DNA of 5,665 nt. Source: an uncultured Gemella sp. (GTDB taxonomy: Bacteria > Bacillota > Bacilli > Staphylococcales > Gemellaceae). The notes under the pieces are model-generated. The model was not told the origin of the DNA. It was given only the letters and a program-made list of their open reading frames with translations, and searched no databases. Position numbers and translations under genes: made by a program. Location: assembly GCA_927911745.1 (NCBI GenBank), contig CAKMQF010000022.1, positions 1 to 5,665 of the forward strand, written 5' to 3'. Shown one piece after another: positions 1-5,514 of the stretch (position 1 is its first letter; every line of letters begins with the position of its first letter).

Positions 1-2
1 CA

Positions 3-1220
3 CCAGTATTAAAAGGGAAAAATATTGTAGCAAAATCACAAACAGGAAGTGGAAAGTCATTCTTTCTTATTACCAATTTTAGTAATTAGATGTAACTAAG
101 AAAAAACACAAAGTATAATTTAGCACCAACAAGAGAGTTGTCTAGACAATTATATGATATGGCGTTACATATAGCTAGCTTCAGTGAAGAAGATATTAAA
201 ATTACACTATGTATTGGTGGGCAAGATTTAAATAGAGATATTGAAAGAGTATCTAATGCTCCACATATTATTATCGGTACACCAACACGTGTATTAGAGT
301 TGGATAGAGCAAGTGCCTTAGCAATTAAAGAAGTTGAGAGTCTTGTTATTGATGAATGCGACATGATGATTGACTTAGGATTCATGGAAGATGTTGATAA
401 AATTTCTAAAAGAGCAGCGGAAAACTGTCAATTCTTAGTATTCTCAGCAACTATTCCAACACAAATGAATCACTTCTTAAAAAAATATCTGAAAAATGCA
501 CAGTATATCGAAGTCGATAATGCAAAATTTGGAAAAATTGAATATATTTTAATTCCAGAGAAAAGTTCATCTCGATTAGAAAAACTATACGAAATTACTA
601 CAGTTATTAATCCTTATTTAGCACTTATCTTCGCTAATAAGAAAACTGAAGTAGAGGAAGTAAGTAGTTACCTTATTTCTAAAGGATTAAATGTAGGTGT
701 ACTTCACGGAGATTTAACACCGCGTGAACGTAAACAAATGCAAAGAAGAATTAACAACTTAGATTTCACTTATGTTGTAGCTAGTGATTTAATGAGTCGT
801 GGGATTGATATTGAAGGAGTAAGTCATGTAATTAACTTCAATATTCCTAATGATTTAGATTTCTTTATCCATAGAGCCGGGCGTACAGGACGTGCTGGAT
901 TAAGCGGTGACTGTATTACAATTTATAACAACAAAGATGAAGAAAAATTACAAGATTTAGAAAAACGTGGAATTGAATTCAATCACCAAGATATTAGAAA
1001 CGGTGAATTCGTTGAAGCTAAAGACAGAAATAAACGTCAAAGTAGAAAGAAAGTCGTAGCTGATCATAACTTAACTGAGAAATTAAAATCAAAAGTTAAA
1101 GTTTCCAAAAAAGTTAAACCAGGTTATAAGAAAAAATATAAATATAAAATGGATAAGCTTAAACAAAAAGAAAGAAGAAAATTTGCTAAACGTAGCAATA
1201 AGGCAAATAGAGGTAAATAA
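3..1220 (+). CDS. cshB: DEAD-box ATP-dependent RNA helicase CshB, 5' partial and frameshifted near the left edge
   Basis: This is an RNA helicase that remodels structured RNA using ATP; the Bacillus orthologue CshB is linked to cold growth and RNA metabolism. From 138 the frame is open for 360 residues: GTPTR (motif Ib, 47-51), DECD (motif II, 72-75, in place of DEAD), SAT (103-105), RGID (221-224) and [10 protein letters not shown] (motif VI, 245-254), then a Lys/Arg-rich tail from about residue 300 typical of CshB. The TTG at 138 is not the true start: the same frame upstream encodes APTREL (motif Ia, 123-140), and positions 27-56 encode AKSQTGSGK (Walker A). Between them the helicase sequence jumps through all three frames, see findings. 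The N-terminal Q-motif region lies outside the window. The stop TAA shares its last A with the nfo ATG. Family assignment is certain; the CshB subtype rests on the tail and on the nfo/zur neighbours. Confidence 0.93.
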
Positions 1221-2097
1221 TGAAGAACTTGAAAATTGGATCACATGTGTCAATGTCTGGAAAAGAAATGATGCTTGGTTCTGTAAAAGAAGCAGCTAGT
1301 TACAATAGTGATACATTTATGATTTATACTGGAGCACCTCAAAATACTAGAAGAAAACCGATAGATGAACTACGTATTGAAGAAGCTCATAAGCTAATGA
1401 AAGAAAAAAAATATAAGTGATATTGTAGTACATGCACCTTATATTATTAATTTAGCAAACACTATTAAACCGGATATTTACCAACTTGCAGTTGATTTCC
1501 TAAGGTTAGAAATTGAAAGAACTGAGAAAATTGGTGCTAAAAAATATCGTTCTACACCCAGGATCACACGTTAAGGCGGGAGCCGATGTAGGTATAGCAA
1601 GTATTGTTAAAGGATTAAATGAAGTTTTAACAAAAGATATGAAACCTAATATCGCTCTAGAAGTAATGGCAGGAAAAGGTAGTGAATGTGGAAGAACATT
1701 TGATGAAATTGCTCAGATTATTGATGGAGTTACATTAAATGAGAAGTTAACTGTTACCTTTGATACTTGTCACGTTTTTGAAGGTGGTTATGATATCGTT
1801 AACGATTTAGATGGGGTACTAACTGAGTTTGACAAGATAGTAGGATTAGATAGAATTCAAGTTTTACACATTAATGATAGTAAAAATACATTAGGTGCGC
1901 ATAAAGACCGTCATGAAAATATCGGATATGGTGGTATTGGCTTTGATGCAATTAATAGGCTTGTACACCTAGAGGAATTCGCTAATATTCCTAAAATTTT
2001 AGAAACACCTTGGTATGGTGAAAAGAAAGATGTTGCACCATATAAAGATGAGATCGCGATGCTAAGAAATAAGACGTTTGTAGACTTTAAAAAATAG
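1220..2097 (+). CDS. nfo: Endonuclease IV (AP endonuclease), reading frame interrupted by two +1 frameshifts
   Basis: Endonuclease IV cleaves DNA 5' of abasic sites in base-excision repair, using three metal ions. As printed the frame breaks twice: after 66 codons at an A8 run (1404-1411), and again at an A6 run (1539-1544). Removing one A from each run restores a continuous 291-residue protein of normal family length. In that protein all nine metal ligands known from E. coli Nfo are present: H71 (VVHAPY), H112 (VLHPGSH), E147 (ALEVMAG), D181 and H184 (FDTCH), H216 (VLHINDSK), D229 and H231 (KDRHENIG) and E261 (ILETPW). The start ATG at 1220 overlaps the cshB stop and has an AGAGGT ribosome binding site at 1209-1214, so translation is probably coupled. 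The methionine near 1513 lies out of frame at its beginning and is not a real start. The intact motifs argue for sequencing error or very recent damage; if the indels are real, this is a pseudogene. Confidence 0.93.
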
Positions 2098-2116
2098 TTA
2101 GTACAGGAGGTTACCT

Positions 2117-2566
2117 ATGAAAATATCAGAAGAAAAAGTTGATAAGATAATGAAACTTTTAAAAGAAAAAGGATATAAATATACTGAGAAGAGAAAAGCT
2201 ATGGTTGAGCTTTTAGTAAATGAGGATAGATATATAAATGCAAAATATGTCTCTGAGACTCTTGGTAAGATGTATCCTGGACTTAGTTTTGATACAATCT
2301 ATAGAAATCTAAGTACTTATGAAGAATTGGGAATTTTAGAAACAACTGAAATAAAAGGTGAAAAATATTTTAAAATAGGATGTTTAGAAACTGATCACCA
2401 TCATCATCACCATATATGTTTAAGTTGTGGTAAAGCTAAAATAATTCATGTCCATGTATGTGATAATTTAGAAATAGAAGAATTGAAAGGTTATCAAATT
2501 GATGGTCATAAATTTGAGGTTTATGGTTTATGTCCAGATTGTTTGAAAAAAGAGGATAAGAAATAA
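2117..2566 (+). CDS. zur: Zinc uptake regulator Zur (Fur family repressor)
   Basis: This is a Fur-family dimeric DNA-binding repressor of 149 residues, the usual length. Zur senses zinc and shuts off zinc uptake and zinc-sparing genes. The N-terminal winged helix includes the recognition helix segment SFDTIYRNLS (57-66), a close match to B. subtilis Zur as I recall it (YPGLSFDTIYRNL followed by YEELGILETTE). The C-terminal domain has six consecutive histidines (94-99), CLSC (101-104) and CPDC (139-142), the two CxxC pairs of the structural zinc site, and GHKFEVYG (130-137). Extra potential ligands H111, H113 and C115 lie in a short HVHVC stretch. The start is fixed by a perfect AGGAGG at 2105-2110, six bases before the ATG. 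It follows nfo by 19 bases and overlaps truB by one base (TAATG). No zinc ABC transporter genes sit beside it, and I saw no Zur-box-like palindrome in the window. Fur or PerR is less likely given the sequence match. Confidence 0.9.
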   Translation: MKISEEKVDKIMKLLKEKGYKYTEKRKAMVELLVNEDRYINAKYVSETLGKMYPGLSFDTIYRNLSTYEELGILETTEIKGEKYFKIGCLETDHHHHHHICLSCGKAKIIHVHVCDNLEIEELKGYQIDGHKFEVYGLCPDCLKKEDKK

Positions 2567-3489
2567 TGTTTGAAGGCATTTTACCAATTTACAAAGAACG
2601 TGGAATTACAAGTCACGATGTTGTTTTTAAAGCAAGAAAAATTCTTCAAATGAAAAAAATTGGTCATTCGGGCACACTAGATCCTGAAGTTGATGGAGTA
2701 TTATTACTCTTACTTGGTGGAGCTACAAAAGTAAGTGATTATGCTATGGATTTAGGGAAAAGCTATAGAGCGGAAGTTTGCTTAGGCCTTAAAACTACTA
2801 CTGAAGATCTTACTGGTGAAGTAATAGAAGAATGTAAAGTAAGTGATATTAACATTAATGAGATAAAGGAGATTTTATCTTCAATGATTGGTGAAATAGA
2901 ACAAACTCCACCGATATATTCTGCAATTAAAGTTAATGGTAGAAAACTTTATGAGTATGCTAGAAGAGGTCAATTTGATGTAGAAATTCCAACGAGAAAA
3001 GTTAACATTTATGATATTTCATTTATAGAAGACAGTGAGTATTATAAAGATGATAAGTTTTATTTTTCAATTGATATAAGCTGTGGTAAAGGAACGTATG
3101 TTCGAACTATAGCTACAAGTATTGGTGAAAAATTAAATTTACCTAGTACGATGAGTAAGTTAACAAGAACTAGAAGCGGTGAGATAACTTTGGAAAAGTG
3201 TTTGAAGTTATCAGAAGTTGAACAAAAGGTCCAAGAAGGAAACTTGGAGCAAAGCCTTTTAAGAAAAGAATATGCTCTTGAGGAGTTTCAATTTGTTGAA
3301 ATACCGAAATTTAGAGCGAAGCAAGTAATGAATGGATTAAGATTTAGGAAAAATCAATTTCCAGATTACGATTTTACAGATGGAATAGTTTTTACATATG
3401 AGAATGAGGCAATTGCAATTTATCATCTAAAAGATAAAGATGACGAATTGTTATCAGTAAAAACGACATTTCCAAAAATAATAGAGTAG
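2566..3489 (+). CDS. truB: tRNA pseudouridine(55) synthase TruB
   Basis: TruB isomerises uridine 55 in the T-loop of nearly all tRNAs to pseudouridine and acts in the cytoplasm. The 307-residue product has the family landmarks in order: GITSHD (13-18), HSGTLDP (34-40) with the catalytic aspartate at D39, the KSYRAEVCLG strand (65-74), TTTEDLTGEV (77-86), PPIYSAIKVNGRKLYEYAR (115-133), and CGKGTYVRTIATSIG (173-187). The remaining C-terminal part (about 240-307) corresponds to the PUA-like RNA-binding end. The usual LPI/LPV-type segment after the catalytic loop is a run of leucines here (46-50), and the usual KP-x-G near the N-terminus is KERG; neither touches the catalytic residue. The ATG overlaps the zur stop by one base, with a weak AGAGG at 2551-2555, so translational coupling to zur is likely. 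ribF follows after only 4 bases, a truB-ribF pairing conserved in Firmicutes. Confidence 0.95.
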   Translation: MFEGILPIYKERGITSHDVVFKARKILQMKKIGHSGTLDPEVDGVLLLLLGGATKVSDYAMDLGKSYRAEVCLGLKTTTEDLTGEVIEECKVSDININEIKEILSSMIGEIEQTPPIYSAIKVNGRKLYEYARRGQFDVEIPTRKVNIYDISFIEDSEYYKDDKFYFSIDISCGKGTYVRTIATSIGEKLNLPSTMSKLTRTRSGEITLEKCLKLSEVEQKVQEGNLEQSLLRKEYALEEFQFVEIPKFRAKQVMNGLRFRKNQFPDYDFTDGIVFTYENEAIAIYHLKDKDDELLSVKTTFPKIIE

Positions 3490-3493
3490 GTAG

Positions 3494-4417
3494 ATGAAGA
3501 TGGAAATATTTTATATTTCAGATATAAGTGAGATTAAGGAACAAAATAAAAAAAGAATTGCAGCATTAGGTTTTTTTGATGGTATTCACAAAGCTCATCA
3601 AAAAATAATAGGGAGTGCTGTAGAGGCTGCAGAAAAAGGATTTATATCTGCAGTAATTACTTTAGATAAGAGTCCGAAAGAATATTTTGGAAAAACTAGT
3701 GAGGAATCTCTTACACCAACTAATAAGAAAAACGAACTGTTAGAAAATCTTGGTGTAAATGAGGTGTACTATCTAGAATTTAATGAAAAATTACAAAATT
3801 TATCGGCTGAAGAATTTATAAATAATATTCTGAAAAAATTAAATGTAGACAAGGTTTTTTGTGGATTGGATTATAGATTCGGTTTTAAAGGATTAGGAAC
3901 ACCAGATTTGATAAAAGATAGCGGAATAGAAGTAATTGTTCTAGAAAAAGAGAAAATAGATGAAAAGAAAATATCTACGACCGTATTAAAAGAATTCGTC
4001 AGAAAAGGTGAATTTTTGAAATATAATGAATATACAGGAAGATTCTATTCTATTTCTGGTTTAGTAGTGAAAGGTAGGCAACTAGGGAGAACAATTAATT
4101 TTCCGACTGCTAATCTTGAATTAGACGGTAAATATCTATTACCTGAGACGAATGGTGTATACATAACTAAGATTAAAGTTAATAATAAAATTTATAAATC
4201 AGTTACAAATATTGGTTATAATCCGACTGTTTCAGATGAAAAAAATAAAAAATTTATAGAAACACATATTATAGATTTTGATGAGGATATTTATGGAGAA
4301 AAAATCGAAATTTACTTCTATGAATTTTTACGAAAAGAACAAAAATTTGAAAGTTTTGATCATTTAAAAGAACAACTTAAGCTAGATAAAAAAACTTGCG
4401 AAGAGAAAGATTACTAA
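3494..4417 (+). CDS. ribF: Bifunctional riboflavin kinase / FMN adenylyltransferase (FAD synthetase)
   Basis: RibF phosphorylates riboflavin to FMN and adenylates FMN to FAD. The product is 307 residues, a normal length. The N-terminal nucleotidyltransferase domain shows ALGFFDGIHKAHQ (24-36), LDYRFGFKG (125-133) and ISTT (160-163). The C-terminal riboflavin kinase domain shows GRTINFPTAN (198-207), GVY (221-223), NIGYNPTV (239-246) and ETHIIDFDEDIYG (256-268); E256 sits where the family has its catalytic glutamate. Departures in the first domain are HKAH where HxGH is usual, TLDKSP where TFxPHP is common, and a lysine after ISTTVL where arginine is usual (see findings). The start is uncertain: ATG at 3494 is only three bases after TAGG (3487-3490), whereas the in-frame ATG at 3500 has AGG spaced about nine bases away and may be used instead. 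It is cotranscribed with truB. No clear rho-independent terminator follows before the rpsO promoter, so some readthrough into rpsO is plausible. Confidence 0.94.
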   Translation: MKMEIFYISDISEIKEQNKKRIAALGFFDGIHKAHQKIIGSAVEAAEKGFISAVITLDKSPKEYFGKTSEESLTPTNKKNELLENLGVNEVYYLEFNEKLQNLSAEEFINNILKKLNVDKVFCGLDYRFGFKGLGTPDLIKDSGIEVIVLEKEKIDEKKISTTVLKEFVRKGEFLKYNEYTGRFYSISGLVVKGRQLGRTINFPTANLELDGKYLLPETNGVYITKIKVNNKIYKSVTNIGYNPTVSDEKNKKFIETHIIDFDEDIYGEKIEIYFYEFLRKEQKFESFDHLKEQLKLDKKTCEEKDY

Positions 4418-4424
4418 AATCTTC

Positions 4425-4485
4425 GTTATTGTACAGATTTTAAATGTTATCTCTTGAATTATATTAAAAAATGTTGTACAATAAC
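4425..4485. repeat. Perfect 11-bp inverted repeat flanking the rpsO promoter
   Basis: The left arm GTTATTGTACA (4425-4435) and the right arm TGTACAATAAC (4475-4485) are exact reverse complements, separated by 39 bases. Each arm contains the palindrome TGTACA, the two centres being 45 bp apart. The right arm covers the putative -10 box of rpsO (4477-4482). In a transcript reading through from ribF the arms could form a hairpin, possibly extended by A-U pairs (4437-4441 with 4468-4472), but no T-tract follows, so a standard terminator is unlikely. It may be a paired operator or an mRNA 3' stem; function is unknown. Confidence 0.7.
4454..4482 (+). promoter_or_regulatory. Putative SigA-type promoter of rpsO
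   Basis: TTGAAT (4454-4459) and TACAAT (4477-4482) are separated by exactly 17 bases, each one or two mismatches from the consensus. Transcription would start near 4489, giving a leader of about 84 bases before the rpsO start codon. The -10 box lies inside the right arm of the inverted repeat at 4425-4485. Confidence 0.65.
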
Positions 4486-4490
4486 TTATG

Positions 4491-4572
4491 TTCCTTATTC
4501 GTGGTATAGAAACCCTCCAGGTTCTACACTAGGATTAAGGTCGCAAAATAAAATTATATGGAGGAAATTGCA
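4491..4572 (+). promoter_or_regulatory. Structured rpsO leader with a possible loop to Shine-Dalgarno pseudoknot (candidate S15 autoregulatory element)
   Basis: An inner hairpin pairs AGAAACC (4508-4514, one bulged A) with GGTTCT (4520-4525). Its five-base loop CTCCA (4515-4519) is exactly complementary to TGGAG (4559-4563), the core of the rpsO ribosome binding site. An outer stem pairs CCTTATTC (4493-4500) with GATTAAGG (4533-4540) with a single T-T mismatch. S15 is known to repress its own translation through leader structures, including a pseudoknot in E. coli rpsO. The pairings are visible in the sequence; the regulatory role is inference from those precedents. The ATG at 4558 overlaps the ribosome binding site and is not the start of rpsO. 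Confidence 0.5.
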
Positions 4573-4845
4573 ATGGCAGCAATTAGTCAAGAAAGAAAAC
4601 AAGAAATTATCGCTAAATTCCGTACTCACGAATCAGATACTGGTTCTCCAGAAGTACAAATCGCAGTATTAACTGCAGAAATCGATGCTTTAACTGAGCA
4701 CTTAAACACTCACAAAAAAGATCACGCAGGTCGTCGTGGATTACTTAAAAAAGTTTTCCGTCGTCGTCACTTACTAGACTACTTAATTAAAAAAGATATC
4801 CAAAGATACCGTGAATTAATTAAAGCTCTAGGATTAAGAAGATAA
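4573..4845 (+). CDS. rpsO: 30S ribosomal protein S15
   Basis: S15 is a primary binder of 16S rRNA that nucleates the 30S platform and contributes to an intersubunit bridge. The product from ATG 4573 is 90 residues (family about 89), beginning [10 protein letters not shown]. It contains the S15 signature region [19 protein letters not shown] followed by RRRHLLDYL and ends in ALGLRR. The frame is open from an ATG at 4558, but GGAGG at 4560-4564 lies eight bases before 4573, and the 4558 codon would overlap that site, so 4573 is the start. The gene uses CGT for many arginines, unlike the AGA-rich zur, truB and ribF, which fits high expression. It has its own promoter, leader and terminator. In B. 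subtilis rpsO is followed by pnpA; here a tRNA gene follows instead. Confidence 0.97.
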   Translation: MAAISQERKQEIIAKFRTHESDTGSPEVQIAVLTAEIDALTEHLNTHKKDHAGRRGLLKKVFRRRHLLDYLIKKDIQRYRELIKALGLRR

Positions 4846-4859
4846 TTTTTAATAACAAT

Positions 4860-4904
4860 AAAGGGAAGCAACTTGAGAAATCAATGCTTTCCTTTTTTAT
4901 TTTT
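4860..4904 (+). terminator. Rho-independent terminator of rpsO
   Basis: AAAGGGAAGCA (4860-4870) pairs with TGCTTTCCTTT (4885-4895) over 11 positions with one G-T wobble. The loop contains a small inner hairpin, TTGA-GAAA-TCAA (4873-4884). A T-rich tail (4893-4904) follows. It lies 15 bases after the rpsO stop. Confidence 0.92.
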
Positions 4905-5000
4905 GTATAAAATCATGATGATATTTTAACACTGGAAAACTATTTTATATAAGTTAATTATAGTAATAACTACTTTCCTAAAAAATATTTATAATTCTCT

Positions 5001-5040
5001 AAAAAAAAGTATTGACATAATATAAAATAATTGATATACT
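5001..5040 (+). promoter_or_regulatory. Strong promoter of tRNA-Arg with extended -10 and upstream A-tract
   Basis: TTGACA (5012-5017) is a perfect -35 box, followed by a 17-base spacer and TATACT (5035-5040). TG at 5032-5033 gives an extended -10 (TGATATACT). An eight-A tract at 5001-5008 sits where an UP element would help RNA polymerase alpha binding. This is the strength expected for a stable RNA gene. The start should be near 5047, leaving a 5' leader of about 30 bases for RNase P to remove. Confidence 0.88.
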
Positions 5041-5076
5041 ATTAAAGTACTTCAGAGAGAGGTTCTTATTAAATAT

Positions 5077-5150
<74 letters not shown>

Positions 5151-5156
5151 TCATCG

Positions 5157-5186
5157 AGAGTAGATTTTTGTCTACTCTTTTTTTAT
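5157..5186 (+). terminator. Rho-independent terminator of the tRNA-Arg transcript
   Basis: AGAGTAGA (5157-5164) pairs perfectly with TCTACTCT (5171-5178) around a six-base loop and is followed by a T-tract to 5184. It begins only seven bases after the tRNA, so the gene is a single-tRNA transcription unit. Confidence 0.93.
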
Positions 5187-5195
5187 AAGTATAAT

Positions 5196-5218
5196 AAAAA
5201 AAGCGTCTAGACGACGCT
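5196..5218 (-). terminator. Terminator of the NifU-like gene, overlapping its stop codon
   Basis: On the minus strand AGCGTC (5218-5213) pairs with GACGCT (5207-5202) around a five-base loop, followed by a T-tract (5201-5196). The first arm and loop encode the last residues and the TAG stop (5209-5207), so the hairpin is partly coding sequence. It sits back to back with the tRNA terminator, about 10 bases away. Confidence 0.85.
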
Positions 5219-5461
5219 CATTTTCACCTGTAATACTTTTTTCACTTCAGGTATTTTTTCTTTTAAATTTTTTTCTATTGCGTATTTTAATGTAATATGG
5301 GATAGTTCGCAATTAGCACATTCTCCAAGGAATCTAACTTTTAGTATGCCATCTTTGAAATTTATATATTCAATATTACCGCCATCCATAATAAGCTTGG
5401 GGCGTATTTTTTCTAATTCAAATTTTATTCTATCTACAGTTTCATAATACTCTTTATTCAA
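5207..5461 (-). CDS. NifU-like iron-sulfur cluster scaffold protein (NifU C-terminal domain)
   Basis: This small cytoplasmic protein of 84 residues is made of a single NifU C-terminal domain, the family that holds and delivers iron-sulfur clusters; stand-alone versions of this size, such as B. subtilis YutI, are common in Firmicutes. Visible landmarks are IRPKLIMDGGNIEYI (19-33), which matches the usual IRP-x5-DGG-x-ve pattern, DGILKVRFLGEC (37-48), the cluster-binding CxxC as C48-A-N-C51, ITLKYAIEKNLKEKIPEV (56-73), and a hydrophobic end. The typical GGCPSS around the second cysteine is NCELS here, but both cysteines are kept. The start is TTG (5461-5459): AAAGGTGG (5476-5469) lies seven bases upstream. 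A consensus promoter is 25 bases upstream. It is transcribed towards the tRNA gene and is not part of a suf operon in this window. Confidence 0.9.
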   Translation of the reverse strand: MNKEYYETVDRIKFELEKIRPKLIMDGGNIEYINFKDGILKVRFLGECANCELSHITLKYAIEKNLKEKIPEVKKVLQVKMSVV

Positions 5462-5485
5462 AATACAACCACCTTTCTATATGTT

Positions 5486-5514
5486 ATTATACTTGTGGCT
5501 ATAAAAAAAGTCAA
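5486..5514 (-). promoter_or_regulatory. Consensus promoter of the NifU-like gene
   Basis: Read on the minus strand, TTGACT (5514-5509) is followed by a 17-base spacer and a perfect TATAAT (5491-5486). Transcription would begin near 5479, just upstream of the ribosome binding site at 5476-5469, giving a very short leader of under 20 bases. Confidence 0.88.

Noticed and set aside
53..123. Programmed ribosomal frameshifting in cshB
   Set aside because: Four shifts in 70 bases, in both directions, without a consistent slippery site or stimulatory structure do not fit programmed recoding.
86..385. Minus-strand open frame of 99 codons opposite cshB
   Set aside because: It lies antisense to clearly conserved helicase motifs, has no family resemblance, and its length is expected by chance opposite an AT-rich gene.
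1513..2097. Separate 194-residue protein starting at 1513
   Set aside because: Its first residues are the wrong frame of nfo; the true protein enters this frame at the A6 run near 1544.
4454..4672. Open frame of 72 codons overlapping the rpsO leader and 5' end
   Set aside because: It overlaps the promoter and leader, has no ribosome binding site, and runs out of frame through conserved S15 codons.
4927..4978. Imperfect inverted repeats (GGAAA...TTTCC, AGTTA...TAACT) between rpsO and the tRNA
   Set aside because: Only five-base arms with poor extension; expected by chance in DNA this AT-rich.
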